NCBI RefSeq assembly: GCF_000334915.1
Contig: NZ_AMSF01000060.1
Location: 1-45,701, forward strand
Direction: 5' to 3'
DNA length: 45,701 nucleotides
Origin: Dyella ginsengisoli LA-4
GTDB lineage: Bacteria; Pseudomonadota; Gammaproteobacteria; Xanthomonadales; Rhodanobacteraceae
A program made the position numbers and the translations under genes. Below the pieces are notes generated by a model. It was not told the origin of the DNA and did no database searches. It was given only the letters and a program-made list of their open reading frames with translations. Each line of letters opens with the position of its first letter. Positions within the stretch are counted from its first letter, which is position 1. This document shows positions 1 to 7,423 of the stretch, piece by piece.

Positions 1-139
1 CCGGCTGGCGGCCGAAGCGGCCGCCAGCCGCCAGGAATCCGCAGACCGAGCCGTCCAGCTCGCTGGGCTCGGTCGCCAGCTTCAGGCGATGGGTCAGGTC
101 GTCCAGGTCGTCGAATTCGACGCGGGCGGGGGCCGTCAT
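1..139 (-). CDS. ygfB: YgfB/YecA-family (UPF0149) protein, N-terminal part only
   Basis: An open frame begins with ATG at 139 (minus strand) and runs off the left edge of the window, leaving about 46 codons. The visible residues include a PSELDGSVCGFLAAGG segment, which resembles the 'E-(L/M)-HG...G...GG' start of UPF0149 proteins. The neighbourhood supports this: in gammaproteobacteria ygfB is usually divergent from zapA, with 6S RNA and ygfA on the far side, exactly as seen here. YgfB-family proteins are small alpha-helical proteins of poorly defined role. The start is preceded by GGAGC. Because only the N-terminus is present, the assignment rests on weak sequence similarity plus conserved gene order. 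Confidence 0.65.
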   Translation of the reverse strand, partial: MTAPARVEFDDLDDLTHRLKLATEPSELDGSVCGFLAAGGRFGRQP

Positions 140-225
140 GGCGGGCTCCTTGGGGATTGAAGCGGCAGTCTAACGCCTCGTCGGCGGAGCGTGCCGCAGC
201 CGGCTGTTTTGGGCGAACGCACTGG

Positions 226-231
226 TATAGT
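226..231 (+). promoter_or_regulatory. Candidate extended -10 element for the zapA unit
   Basis: TATAGT preceded by TGG forms an extended -10-like element. A start site 6-8 bases downstream would fall at about 237-239, directly before the ATG at 240, and no Shine-Dalgarno sequence precedes that ATG. The transcript may therefore be leaderless or nearly so. No convincing -35 box is visible. This is inference from sequence only. Confidence 0.3.
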
Positions 232-239
232 CTGCCGGC

Positions 240-464
240 ATGAGCACGCCCTTCGACCTCCAGCAGGAACTCGATGCACTGAACCGCCAGGTCGATCAGC
301 TGGTCGACACCGTGCGGCGGCTCACCGAGGAAAACCGCAGCCTGCGCCACAGCCAGGAGCAGCTCGCTACCGAGCGCGCCGGGCTGATGGCCCGCAACGA
401 GCAGGCCCGCGGGCGGGTGGAAGCAATGATCCAGCGCCTGAAAGCCCTCGAGAACAACAGCTGA
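240..464 (+). CDS. Small coiled-coil protein, TIGR02449 family
   Basis: A 74-residue protein dominated by charged heptad-like repeats (leucines spaced through QELDALNRQVDQLVDTVRRL and onward), predicted to form one long coiled coil. There is no signal peptide or membrane segment. It lies one base upstream of zapA, where gammaproteobacteria often encode a short coiled-coil protein of the TIGR02449 type. Function is unknown; a role near the division machinery is suggested only by the neighbour. The ATG at 240 has no clear ribosome binding site, consistent with a near-leaderless transcript. Confidence 0.75.
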   Translation: MSTPFDLQQELDALNRQVDQLVDTVRRLTEENRSLRHSQEQLATERAGLMARNEQARGRVEAMIQRLKALENNS

Positions 465-465
465 C

Positions 466-780
466 ATGAATGCTCCAGCCAGCGAACCGGTCGCGCTGCG
501 ACTGATCGATCGCGAATTCCTGATTGCCTGTGCTCCGGAAGAGCGCGAAGGGCTGCTGGAGGCGGCCGGCTATCTCGACCGCAAGATGCGCGAGCTGCGC
601 GCCAACGCCAAGACGCCGGGGTTCGACCGCCTCGCCGTGCTGGCGGCGATCAGCGTGACCCACGAGTTTCTCGCGTTGCGCAAGCAGCACTCCGGCGCGG
701 ACCAGAGCGTGACCGACCGCATCGCCGCGCTGCGCCGCAAGCTCGAGGCGGCGCTCGAACCGGCCCCGCCGCGCGGCTGA
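466..780 (+). CDS. zapA: Cell division protein ZapA
   Basis: A 104-residue protein of the expected size for ZapA, which binds and bundles FtsZ filaments at mid-cell in the cytoplasm. The N-terminal FtsZ-binding head contains the family pattern 'V.LRLIDREFLIACAPEEREGLLEAAGYLD..M', followed by a C-terminal helix that forms the tetrameric coiled coil. It starts one base after the stop of the upstream coiled-coil gene, so the two are probably co-transcribed. The 6S RNA gene follows directly, the standard gammaproteobacterial arrangement. Nothing unusual is seen in the protein. Confidence 0.9.
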   Translation: MNAPASEPVALRLIDREFLIACAPEEREGLLEAAGYLDRKMRELRANAKTPGFDRLAVLAAISVTHEFLALRKQHSGADQSVTDRIAALRRKLEAALEPAPPRG

Positions 781-822
781 ATCCTGCGCACCGGCATGCA
801 CACAGCGATGACCGGTTGCTGG

Positions 823-828
823 TAAAAT
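823..828 (+). promoter_or_regulatory. -10 element of the 6S RNA promoter
   Basis: TAAAAT lies 7 bases upstream of the inferred 5' end of 6S RNA (about 836), the correct spacing for a sigma-70 -10 box. The -35 region (around 800-805) is a poor match to consensus. Confidence 0.5.
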
Positions 829-835
829 CGGTCCC

Positions 836-1026
836 GGCGTTTTCTGCGGTGTGCGCCAGCACACTCTTACATTTGCCTTGTTCCTAAATACGGCCCCGGG
901 TCGGTTTCTTTCTGGCTGTTGTGCATGTCCGCCGCGTGCGGAAAGCCTCGAGGCCCGATAAGCCCTCCCACCTGATCCATCGTGGATCAAGGTCGTTTGG
1001 TGGGCAGCGGCATCGCGGTTGACGCC
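836..1026 (+). ncRNA. ssrS: 6S RNA
   Basis: This stretch of the zapA-ygfA interval has no credible coding frame and sits where gammaproteobacteria encode 6S RNA, which binds and sequesters sigma-70 RNA polymerase in stationary phase. A closing stem can be drawn: GGCGT (836-840) pairs with ACGCC (1022-1026), and after small internal loops GCGGTG (846-851) pairs with CATCGC (1011-1016). The roughly 191-nt length fits the usual 180-200 nt. The ends are set by this stem and by the TAAAAT box upstream and could shift by several bases. The central open bubble was not modelled. Position and closing stem are strong; exact ends are inferred. Confidence 0.8.
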
Positions 1027-1039
1027 ACCTTTTCCTGCA

Positions 1040-1064
1040 CCGGCCGACGTTCTGCGTCGGCCGG
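1040..1064 (+). terminator. GC-rich hairpin downstream of 6S RNA
   Basis: A perfect 10-bp stem (1040-1049 pairing with 1055-1064) around a TTCTG loop follows the 6S RNA. No T-tract follows, so it is either a weak terminator/processing barrier for 6S RNA or a leader hairpin of ygfA. E. coli processes ygfA from a 6S co-transcript, so read-through here would be expected. Confidence 0.4.
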
Positions 1065-1115
1065 CGTGCTATCGGCGCGCCGAACCTGGCGCGCCCTACC
1101 GGGAGACGCGCGACC

Positions 1116-1733
1116 GTGGATGCCACCGCCCAGCGACGCGAGCTTCGCCATCGCCTGACCGAGCAGCGCAAGGCACTCACCCCGCAACAGCGGATCGCCG
1201 CAGCCCAGGGGCTGCGGCGCAGCCTGGAACAGCTGCCCGAGTACCACACCGACGCGCGCGTGGCCGGCTACTGGGCCGTCAACGGCGAGCTGGCACTGAA
1301 CCTGGTGATCCCGCCCCTGCTGGCACGCGGCCAGCAGTTCCTGCTGCCCCTGCTCGAAAGCGGACACCAGCTGCGGTTTGCGCCGTGGCAGGCGGGCGAA
1401 GCGGTGGAACCGAACCGTCACGGCATTCCCGAGCCGGTTCGGGTGGAGCGCCCGCTGGCCCCGTTCCAGCTCGACCTGGTGCTGGTGCCGCTGGTGGCGT
1501 TCGACCGGCGCGGCCAGCGCCTGGGCTATGGCGGCGGCTACTACGACCGCAGCTTCGCCTTTCTCAACGAACAGGCTCGCCCGACCGAGCCGCTGCTGGT
1601 CGGCATCGCCTATGACTTCCAGGAGGTGCCGGCGATCGAACCCGCGCGCTGGGACGTGCCACTGGACTTCGTCGCCACCGACCGCGAGCTGATCGACTGC
1701 CACGCCGAACGCGAGAACGAGACCCACGCATGA
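1116..1733 (+). CDS. ygfA: 5-formyltetrahydrofolate cyclo-ligase
   Basis: A 205-residue protein that converts 5-formyl-THF to 5,10-methenyl-THF using ATP in the cytoplasm. The family signature is clear: an N-terminal basic R-x-x-LR....R segment for ATP, and the C-terminal loop LVPLVAFDRRGQRLGYGGGYYDR that binds nucleotide and metal. Translation is assigned to the GTG at 1116; the nearby ATG at 1120 is out of frame. It lies downstream of 6S RNA as in E. coli, where persister formation has been linked to this gene pair. Its stop overlaps the start of the next gene by four bases (ATGA), implying translational coupling. Confidence 0.92.
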   Translation: MDATAQRRELRHRLTEQRKALTPQQRIAAAQGLRRSLEQLPEYHTDARVAGYWAVNGELALNLVIPPLLARGQQFLLPLLESGHQLRFAPWQAGEAVEPNRHGIPEPVRVERPLAPFQLDLVLVPLVAFDRRGQRLGYGGGYYDRSFAFLNEQARPTEPLLVGIAYDFQEVPAIEPARWDVPLDFVATDRELIDCHAERENETHA

Positions 1734-2197
1734 GCCCTGCCCGCATCGCCCACTGGCTGATGAAGTCCGAGCCGGACACCTTCTCCATCGACGACCTGGC
1801 CAGGCGCGGCCGCGAGCCCTGGGACGGCGTGCGCAACTACCAGGCGCGGAACTTCATGCGCGACGGCATGCGGGTGGGCGATGGCGTGTTCTTCTACCAC
1901 TCCAACTGCGCCGAACCGGGCATCGTCGGACTGGCCGAAGTGGTTTCCGACGCCTATCCGGACCCCAGCCAGTTCGATCCGAAGAGCGATTATTTCGACC
2001 CGGGCGCCAGCCGCGACAATCCGCGCTGGATGCTGGTCGACGTGGGCTTCGTGCGCAAGCTGAAGCGCACCATCACGCTCAGGGAGCTGCAGGCCCTGCC
2101 CGCGCTGGCGGAGATGCCGCTGGTGCGCAAGGGCAACCGGCTCTCGGTGATGCCGGTGAAGGCCAGCGAGTGGAAGACCATCCTCGGCCTGGAATGA
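1730..2197 (+). CDS. EVE domain protein (Thy28/YtfP-like)
   Basis: A 155-residue single-domain protein of the EVE family, a PUA-related fold thought to bind modified bases in nucleic acid. Family hallmarks are the N-terminal [16 protein letters not shown], then W-(D/E)[13 protein letters not shown], FFYHS and the GIVGLAEVV strand. The aromatic cage residues W and Y are kept in these motifs. It overlaps ygfA by four bases and is followed 40 bases later by rpiA. EVE proteins occur both as housekeeping genes, as here, and in phage-defence contexts; nothing suggests defence at this locus. The substrate is unknown. Confidence 0.88.
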   Translation: MSPARIAHWLMKSEPDTFSIDDLARRGREPWDGVRNYQARNFMRDGMRVGDGVFFYHSNCAEPGIVGLAEVVSDAYPDPSQFDPKSDYFDPGASRDNPRWMLVDVGFVRKLKRTITLRELQALPALAEMPLVRKGNRLSVMPVKASEWKTILGLE

Positions 2198-2237
2198 CCC
2201 GGCCCCGCCTTTCCCTACCGTTCCGGAACCCCCAACC

Positions 2238-2873
2238 ATGAGCAACGAAAAGAAACTCGCCGGCGAAGCCGCCCTCCGCTTCGTCGAGGACGGCGCCATC
2301 GTCGGCGTCGGCACCGGCTCGACGGTGGCCTACTTCATCGACGCACTGGGCACGATCCGCGACCGCATCAAGGGCGCCGTCTCCAGCTCGGAGCAGTCCA
2401 CCGCCCTGCTGAAGAAGCACGGCATCGAGGTGCTCGATCTCAATGCCACCGGGGAGCTCACCCTGTACGTGGACGGCGCCGACGAGTGCGATCCGCACAA
2501 GCGGCTGATCAAGGGTGGCGGTGCCGCGCTGACCCGCGAGAAGATCATCGCCGAGGCCAGCGGCAAGTTCATCTGCATCATCGACTCGAGCAAACAGGTG
2601 GACGTGCTGGGCAAGTTTCCGCTGCCGATCGAGGTGATTCCGATGGCGCGCAGCCTGGTCGGTCGCGAGATCGCCCGCCGCGGCGGTCATCCGGTGTGGC
2701 GGGACGGCGTGGTCACCGACAACGGCAACTGGGTGATCGACGTGCACGGCTGGCAGATCACCGACCCGGTGGCGCTGGAGGCCGACCTGAACCAGATTCC
2801 CGGCATCGTCACCGTGGGGCTGTTTGCCCGCCGTGGCGCGGACGTGGTGCTGGTCGGCGACCGCGAGGTCTGA
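2238..2873 (+). CDS. rpiA: Ribose-5-phosphate isomerase A
   Basis: A 211-residue cytoplasmic enzyme of the non-oxidative pentose phosphate pathway that interconverts ribose-5-phosphate and ribulose-5-phosphate. Visible motifs are the phosphate loop [15 protein letters not shown], the SSEQ segment, the catalytic VDGADE (Asp and Glu) and [12 protein letters not shown] with the catalytic lysine. Length is close to the usual 215-220. The ATG at 2238 follows an A/C-rich leader without a strong ribosome binding site. It appears to be last in a short run with ygfA and the EVE gene, and a bidirectional hairpin terminator lies 82 bases downstream. Confidence 0.95.
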   Translation: MSNEKKLAGEAALRFVEDGAIVGVGTGSTVAYFIDALGTIRDRIKGAVSSSEQSTALLKKHGIEVLDLNATGELTLYVDGADECDPHKRLIKGGGAALTREKIIAEASGKFICIIDSSKQVDVLGKFPLPIEVIPMARSLVGREIARRGGHPVWRDGVVTDNGNWVIDVHGWQITDPVALEADLNQIPGIVTVGLFARRGADVVLVGDREV

Positions 2874-2954
2874 ATCGGCGACCCGGGCACCGGGCGGCTT
2901 CGCCCGGTGCCCCACCCGAGGCTCCCCCCATTGCGGCGCGCGGCCAACAAAAAA

Positions 2955-2970
2955 CCCGCCGGAAGGCGGG
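2955..2970. terminator. Bidirectional intrinsic terminator between rpiA and tRNA-Gln
   Basis: A 6-bp stem CCCGCC/GGCGGG with a GGAA loop. On the minus strand it is followed by a run of six T, making it a strong terminator for the tRNA-Gln/rpsI side. On the plus strand it is followed by TTTCTT and can also stop transcripts from rpiA. Confidence 0.75.
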
Positions 2971-3009
2971 TTTCTTGTACCGGTCGGTCGTGCTGACCGG
3001 TGTCTTGTT

Positions 3010-3084
3010 TGGCAGCCCCGGATGGATTCGAACCACCGAATGCCTGAGTCAGAGTCAGGTGCCTTACCGCTTGGCGACGGGGCT
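3010..3084 (-). tRNA. tRNA-Gln (anticodon CTG)
   Basis: Read on the minus strand, this is a complete 75-nt tRNA with an encoded CCA tail. The acceptor stem AGCCCCG pairs perfectly with CGGGGCT, followed by discriminator G and CCA (3012-3010). The anticodon arm is CCTGA-CTCTGAC-TCAGG, placing CTG at positions 34-36, which reads CAG (glutamine). The D-arm GCCAAGCGGTAAGGC and T-arm GGTTCGAATCC are canonical and close to E. coli tRNA-Gln. It lies just downstream of rpsI on the same strand and may be co-transcribed with it. Confidence 0.95.
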
Positions 3085-3096
3085 ATGAAACGTAGT

Positions 3097-3489
3097 TTAG
3101 CGCTTCGAGAACTGCGTGGCACGACGTGCCTTGTGCAGACCGATCTTCTTGCGCTCGACCTCACGGGCGTCGCGGGTCACGAAACCGGCCTTGCGCAGCG
3201 GCTGCTTCAGGGCCTCGTCGTATTCCACCAGCGCGCGGGCGATGCCGAGACGGATCGCACCGGCCTGACCGGTGATACCGCCGCCAGCGACGGTGACGGT
3301 AATGTCGAACTTGTCGGAGTTCTGGGTCAGTTCGAGCGGCTGACGCACGATCATGCGCGAGGTCTCGCGACCGAAGAACTGGTCGAGGGTCTTGCCATTC
3401 ACCGTGATCGCGCCACTGCCCTTGCGCAGGAACACGCGGGCGGCGGAGGTCTTGCGGCGGCCGGTGCCGTAATTCTGCTGAATCGCCAT
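3097..3489 (-). CDS. rpsI: 30S ribosomal protein S9
   Basis: A 130-residue protein, the standard length for bacterial S9, a structural component of the small subunit head whose C-terminal tail reaches the P-site tRNA. The start [17 protein letters not shown], the central [19 protein letters not shown] signature and the basic C-terminus ending in KR are all present. It follows rplM by 9 bases in the conserved rplM-rpsI operon. Nothing unusual. Confidence 0.98.
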   Translation of the reverse strand: MAIQQNYGTGRRKTSAARVFLRKGSGAITVNGKTLDQFFGRETSRMIVRQPLELTQNSDKFDITVTVAGGGITGQAGAIRLGIARALVEYDEALKQPLRKAGFVTRDAREVERKKIGLHKARRATQFSKR

Positions 3490-3498
3490 GATGGTTCC

Positions 3499-3927
3499 TT
3501 AGATTTCCAGCGCCTGCGGCTGCTGTGCGGTGTGCGGGTGCTCGGCGCCGCCGTACACCTTGAGCTTGCGGTACATCGCGCGGCCCAGCGGGTTCTTCGG
3601 CAGCATGCCCTTGACCGCGATCTCGATCACGCGCTCCGGGTGGGTGGCCAGAAGATCACGCAGGTTGGTGGTCTTCAGGTTGCCGACGTAGCCGGTGAAG
3701 CGGTGATACATCTTGTCGTCCAGCTTCGCGCCGGTGACCGCCACCTTCTGCGCATTGACCACGACGATGTAGTCGCCGGTATCGACGTGCGGGGTGAACT
3801 CCGGCTTGTGCTTGCCGCGCAGGCGGCGCGCAATCTCGGTGGACAGACGACCGAGCGTCTTGTCCGTGGCGTCGATCACGAACCAGTCGCGCTTGACGCT
3901 TTCCGGCTTGGCGCTGAACGTTTTCAT
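3499..3927 (-). CDS. rplM: 50S ribosomal protein L13
   Basis: A 142-residue protein, the usual size for L13, an early-assembling large-subunit protein. The start was placed at ATG 3927 ([15 protein letters not shown]), the conserved N-terminus; an in-frame extension upstream adds eight residues not found in the family. Key segments are [20 protein letters not shown], the [11 protein letters not shown] stretch and the [22 protein letters not shown] signature. It is the first gene of rplM-rpsI. In E. coli L13 represses its own operon; the small hairpin just upstream of this start could play a similar role, but that is not shown. Confidence 0.97.
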   Translation of the reverse strand: MKTFSAKPESVKRDWFVIDATDKTLGRLSTEIARRLRGKHKPEFTPHVDTGDYIVVVNAQKVAVTGAKLDDKMYHRFTGYVGNLKTTNLRDLLATHPERVIEIAVKGMLPKNPLGRAMYRKLKVYGGAEHPHTAQQPQALEI

Positions 3928-3944
3928 TTCGGGATACCTGTAGG

Positions 3945-3959
3945 CCGCCAAGGAGGCGG
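3945..3959 (-). promoter_or_regulatory. Small hairpin in the rplM leader
   Basis: CCGCC and GGCGG pair around a five-base loop about 18 bases before the rplM start. It could be part of an autoregulatory leader for L13, but I see no further conserved structure to prove it. Confidence 0.25.
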
Positions 3960-3989
3960 TGAGGGAATCGGGTCAAACAAAGGTGCGGG

Positions 3990-4019
3990 ATGATAGCCGA
4001 GCTTTCACCCTCTGCACAA
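3990..4019 (-). promoter_or_regulatory. Candidate rplM promoter
   Basis: On the minus strand a TTGTGC -35 (4019-4014) and TATCAT -10 (3995-3990) are separated by 18 bases. The predicted start leaves a leader of about 55 bases before rplM. The GGCTATCATCC context of the -10 recurs upstream of trpG and recC. Confidence 0.45.
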
Positions 4020-4186
4020 GCCCACCCTTGGTGAGCTGCGGGCCGGAAAGGATAGCACGGGTCACCGAAAATTTGAAAACCCCCCGGAATATCCGGGCGC
4101 GCCCCGCCGGCGGCGACATGCCGCTTGGCCGGAGCACGGGCATGTCGTCCAATAACGGGACTGCGCAGCACCTCTGGAGGATCCCC

Positions 4187-4828
4187 ATGCCGGTACGCCA
4201 CCTCTCGCCCCTGGACCGCCTGATCGCCGGCTTCGAGCGCGCCCTGGAGACGGTCGCCGGCGCGCCGCAGGCGGTCCGCCCCACACCCGCGCTGGACATC
4301 GGCGAAAGCGGGATGGACCCGGCCGAGCGACGCCATGCCGCGGGGCTGATGCGCATCAACCACACCGGTGAGGTCTGCGCCCAGGCGCTGTACGACGGCC
4401 AGGCTGCACTCGCGCGATCGGAGGAGACCCGTCGTCACCTGCTGCACGCCGCGTCCGAAGAGACCGACCACCTGGCCTGGTGCGCCGAGCGCCTGCGCGA
4501 GCTGGACAGCCGGCCCAGCCTGCTCAATCCGCTGTGGTACGCGGGGAGCTACGCGATGGGCGCGGCAGCTGCGCTGGCAGGGGATCCGGTAAGCCTGGGC
4601 TTCGTGGTGGAAACCGAGCGCCAGGTCGAAGCGCACCTGGCCGAACATCTCGAGACGCTGCCGGAGCAGGATCAGCGCTCGCGCGCGGTGCTGCGCCAGA
4701 TGCAGGCCGACGAGGTTCGTCATGCCGACGAGGCCGAGGCGCGCGGCGGCGTGGAGCTGCCTTTCCCGATCCCGCCGCTGATGCAGCTGACCTCGCTGCT
4801 GATGAAGAAGGTCGCCTACCGCATCTGA
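4187..4828 (+). CDS. coq7: 2-nonaprenyl-3-methyl-6-methoxy-1,4-benzoquinol hydroxylase (Coq7 type)
   Basis: A 213-residue di-iron monooxygenase that hydroxylates demethoxyubiquinol late in ubiquinone synthesis, at the inner membrane surface. The carboxylate-bridged di-iron ligands are visible as repeated E and ExxH motifs: [34 protein letters not shown] and [11 protein letters not shown]. The start at ATG 4187 follows CTGGAGG with six bases of spacing. Xanthomonadales and some other proteobacteria use Coq7 in place of UbiF. It is a single-gene unit bounded by a bidirectional terminator shared with speD. Confidence 0.95.
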   Translation: MPVRHLSPLDRLIAGFERALETVAGAPQAVRPTPALDIGESGMDPAERRHAAGLMRINHTGEVCAQALYDGQAALARSEETRRHLLHAASEETDHLAWCAERLRELDSRPSLLNPLWYAGSYAMGAAAALAGDPVSLGFVVETERQVEAHLAEHLETLPEQDQRSRAVLRQMQADEVRHADEAEARGGVELPFPIPPLMQLTSLLMKKVAYRI

Positions 4829-4856
4829 CCGCACGCCGCGCCGACCCCGGAAACGA

Positions 4857-4880
4857 AAGACCCGCCTCGCGGCGGGTCTT
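4857..4880. terminator. Bidirectional terminator between coq7 and speD
   Basis: A 10-bp perfect stem (AAGACCCGCC / GGCGGGTCTT) with a TCGC loop, followed by T on the plus strand and preceded by A on the plus strand. It serves both convergent genes, and the speD stop codon lies four bases beyond it. Confidence 0.85.
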
Positions 4881-4883
4881 TTT

Positions 4884-5669
4884 TCACATCAGGTTGCGGC
4901 CGTGGAACAACTCCTCGATCTCCCGCCGCAGCAGCGACTCGATGCGCTGGCGCTCCTTGAACGAGAGGTCGTCGGCATGCGCCTCGAACAGGTAGGTATC
5001 CAGGTCGAAGTCCTTGATGTGCATCTTCGTGTGGAACATGTTTTCCTGATACACGTTGACGTCGAACATCTCGTACTTCTGGCGGATGTGGCGCGCCAGG
5101 TAGTCCTGCACCGAGTTGATCTTGTGGTCGATGAAGTGCTTCTTGCCCTTCACGTCGCGGGTGAAGCCGCGCACGCGGTAGTCGGCGATCACGATGTCCG
5201 ACTCGAAGCTGTCGATCAGGTAGTTCAGCGCCTTCAGCGGCGAGATCACGCCGCAGGTGGCCACGTCGATGTCCGCGCGGAAGGTGGCGATGCCGTTGTG
5301 CGGATGCGTTTCCGGATAGGTGTGGACGGTGATGTGGCTCTTGTCCATGTGCGCCACCACCGCGCCGGCGATCGAGTCGCGACCGAGCTTCTCCACCACC
5401 GGCTCCTCGGAGATGAGGATGGTGACCGAGGCACCCTGCGGGTCGTAGTCCTGGCGCGCGATGTTGAGGATGTTCGCGCCGATGATCTCCGCCACGTCGG
5501 TGAGGATCTGGGTCAGGCGATCGGCGTCGTACTGCTCGTCGATGTATTCGATGTAGCGCTGGCGCTGCTCTTCGGACACTGCGTAGCAGATGTCGTAGAT
5601 GTTGAAGCTCAGGGCCTTGGTCAGGTTGTTGAAGCCCTGCAGACGCAGGCGCGGGAGTGGTTTCACCAC
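4884..5669 (-). CDS. speD: S-adenosylmethionine decarboxylase proenzyme
   Basis: A 261-residue pyruvoyl enzyme that makes decarboxylated AdoMet, the aminopropyl donor for spermidine. It belongs to the longer (about 264 aa) E. coli-type class. The self-cleavage site is at [13 protein letters not shown], where the serine becomes the pyruvoyl group. Other conserved parts are [15 protein letters not shown], the [11 protein letters not shown] strand and [16 protein letters not shown]. Two consecutive GTG codons are possible starts; the first (5669) is chosen because it gives the family N-terminus MVKPLPRL and lies five bases from GGAGAG. No speE neighbour is present. It is divergent from clp. Confidence 0.93.
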   Translation of the reverse strand: MVKPLPRLRLQGFNNLTKALSFNIYDICYAVSEEQRQRYIEYIDEQYDADRLTQILTDVAEIIGANILNIARQDYDPQGASVTILISEEPVVEKLGRDSIAGAVVAHMDKSHITVHTYPETHPHNGIATFRADIDVATCGVISPLKALNYLIDSFESDIVIADYRVRGFTRDVKGKKHFIDHKINSVQDYLARHIRQKYEMFDVNVYQENMFHTKMHIKDFDLDTYLFEAHADDLSFKERQRIESLLRREIEELFHGRNLM

Positions 5670-5843
5670 GACAACTCTCCATGGCCGCACGGCGGCCAGC
5701 AAAAGAGGCGGGTTAGCGACAAGGGTCCCCGCTGGATGGTACGGCACGAAAGGCAAGCTTCCGCGACCCTTGTGACCGACGCGAGACACGTCGCCGGTGC
5801 TGGAAGACCGCCAAGTATGAGGTAAAACGGCGCAAAACTGAAA

Positions 5844-5872
5844 GTGGCGTTCCCGCCACGGTTTGCCATAAT
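5844..5872 (+). promoter_or_regulatory. Inverted repeat and -10-like box upstream of clp
   Basis: In the 294-base speD-clp interval, GTGGCG-TTCC-CGCCAC (5844-5859) forms a perfect 6-bp hairpin, followed by CATAAT (5867-5872), a plausible -10. The -35 is not convincing. The repeat may overlap the clp promoter and bind a regulator; this is inference. The rest of the interval shows no coding frame. Confidence 0.3.
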
Positions 5873-5963
5873 GCGACGTCACAGGGGATAAACGCGTACG
5901 CTCACGTCGGGCCGGCCCGCTCATCGGGAGCAGCCCTAGGCATTTCAGACAGCGGGAAACACC

Positions 5964-6659
5964 GTGGCGCAACTCAAATATCAACTGCAGCAAGCATTCG
6001 AGCGGTCCCAGGCCCCCCTGGGCTTCGCCCCGGACCCGGCTTCCATGGAGCGCTTCCTCGCGCTCTGCCATCGCCGCCGATACCCGGGCAAGACCGCGAT
6101 CATCCGCCCCGGCGACCCGGCCAACACGCTCTATTACGTGATCGAGGGTTCGCTGGCCGTCTGCACCGAGGACGAACAGGGGCGCGAGCTGATCCTGGCC
6201 TACATCAGCCGCGGCCAGTTCATCGGCGAGATGGGGCTGTTCGTGGAGCAGGCCCAGCGCGAATCGATGGTGCGAACCCGCACGCCGTGCGAGATGGCCG
6301 AAATCAGCTACGAACGCCTGTTCCAGCTGATGGAAGGCCAGCTGCGCGAGGAGTGCCCGAAGATCCTCTTCGCCATCGGCGCGCAGCTCACCAACCGCCT
6401 GCTGCGCACCTCGCGCCAGGTCAGCCGCATGGCGTTCATGGACGTCACCAACCGGATCTCGCGTACCCTGCTCGACCTGTGCCAGGAGCCGGACGCGATG
6501 ACCCACCCGGACGGCACCCAGATCCGCATCTCCCGCCAGGAGGTCAGCCGCATCGTGGGTTGCTCGCGCGAGATGGTCGGCCGCGTGCTCAAGCAGCTCG
6601 AGGAGCAGGGCATGATCACCGTATCGGGCAAGACCATCGTGGTGCTCGGCACCCGCTGA
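5964..6659 (+). CDS. clp: CRP/FNR-family regulator Clp
   Basis: A 231-residue transcription factor matching Xanthomonas Clp, which activates extracellular enzyme and virulence genes and is inhibited by cyclic di-GMP rather than activated by cAMP. Residues 30-125 form the cyclic-nucleotide-binding beta-roll ([23 protein letters not shown]) and 165-230 the winged helix ([21 protein letters not shown]). At the place of E. coli CRP Arg82-Ser83, this protein has Arg99-Glu100; the glutamate is the Clp-type substitution associated with loss of cAMP dependence. The start is GTG 5964. It is a monocistronic gene with its own terminator, divergent from speD. Confidence 0.92.
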   Translation: MAQLKYQLQQAFERSQAPLGFAPDPASMERFLALCHRRRYPGKTAIIRPGDPANTLYYVIEGSLAVCTEDEQGRELILAYISRGQFIGEMGLFVEQAQRESMVRTRTPCEMAEISYERLFQLMEGQLREECPKILFAIGAQLTNRLLRTSRQVSRMAFMDVTNRISRTLLDLCQEPDAMTHPDGTQIRISRQEVSRIVGCSREMVGRVLKQLEEQGMITVSGKTIVVLGTR

Positions 6660-6684
6660 GCCGATCCCGCGATCGCACCAGGAG

Positions 6685-6707
6685 AAAGCGGCGCCCGGCG
6701 CCGCTTT
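6685..6707 (+). terminator. Intrinsic terminator of clp and the trp-side unit
   Basis: A perfect 10-bp stem AAAGCGGCGC / GCGCCGCTTT with a CCG loop, followed by TTCTTT. It sits between two convergent genes (clp and the HAD gene) and can work in both directions. Confidence 0.85.
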
Positions 6708-6716
6708 TTCTTTGGC

Positions 6717-7418
6717 TCAGTACCAGGCCACCCGCTCGACGCTGCGTCCGAGCGCCCGCTCGACCTGCTTGCACAGCTTGGGCGAGCCGTTCACCAGCAC
6801 CGGCTCGGCCGCCTCCTTGAGCATCGGGATATCCAGCGCCGAGTCGCCGTAGGCCCGATCCCAGCGGGCCACGCCAGCCTCGGCCAGCGACTGCAGCTTG
6901 CGCTGCCCGATGTTGTGCCGCCTGACGCGCATGCCCAGCCAGCCCGGCGCCAGCTCCGAGGCCACCAGCTCCACCTCGGGCAGCCCCAGCTCGTCGAGCA
7001 GCCCGCGTGCGAGGATCCGCTCGCACCCCGTGACGACGATGACCCGGGCACCCTCGGCCTGGTGGCAGCGCAGGGCCTGCAGCGCATCGCGCTGGAACTG
7101 TTTCGGGCGCCGCACCAGCCGACCGGCAAAGTCCTGGGCCCGTGCACGGTAGCGGTGCTCGTCCAGCCCCAGCAGGCCGACGTGGACCACCGTGCGCACC
7201 GCCGCCCGCCAGGAAAACGGCCGCACCAGCAGCAGCCACGGCAGGGCCGGCAGCAACAGCAGCTTGCGCCCGACGCCGGCATAGCGCTCGCGCATGAACA
7301 GCCCGAACGAGTCGGCCACGGTGATCACGCCGTCGAAATCGAACAGCACCACGCGCGGCCCGCCGGCCGTCGTCGTCGGCACCGCGTCGTCCGGCAACGC
7401 CACTCCCGGGTCTTCCAT
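6717..7418 (-). CDS. HAD-superfamily phosphatase (SerB-like, HAD-IB)
   Basis: A 233-residue hydrolase with all HAD motifs: motif I FDFDGVI with the nucleophile and acid/base Asp pair near residue 26, motif II VVTGCE, a lysine in the RKLQ segment and motif III GDSALDIPM. A cap with a hydrophobic stretch (KLLLLPALPWLLLVRPF) follows motif I, as in HAD-IB proteins that act on phospholipid-like or phosphoserine substrates. It starts five bases after trpC, so it is the promoter-distal gene of the trpG-trpD-trpC unit. A link to tryptophan synthesis is not obvious; the same clustering near clp is seen in xanthomonads as far as I recall. The substrate is unknown. Confidence 0.8.
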   Translation of the reverse strand: MEDPGVALPDDAVPTTTAGGPRVVLFDFDGVITVADSFGLFMRERYAGVGRKLLLLPALPWLLLVRPFSWRAAVRTVVHVGLLGLDEHRYRARAQDFAGRLVRRPKQFQRDALQALRCHQAEGARVIVVTGCERILARGLLDELGLPEVELVASELAPGWLGMRVRRHNIGQRKLQSLAEAGVARWDRAYGDSALDIPMLKEAAEPVLVNGSPKLCKQVERALGRSVERVAWY

Positions 7419-7423
7419 CGCGT

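Noticed and set aside
1730-2197. EVE-domain gene as part of a phage-defence island
   Set aside because: It is flanked by housekeeping ygfA and rpiA with overlapping starts; no restriction or defence gene is near.
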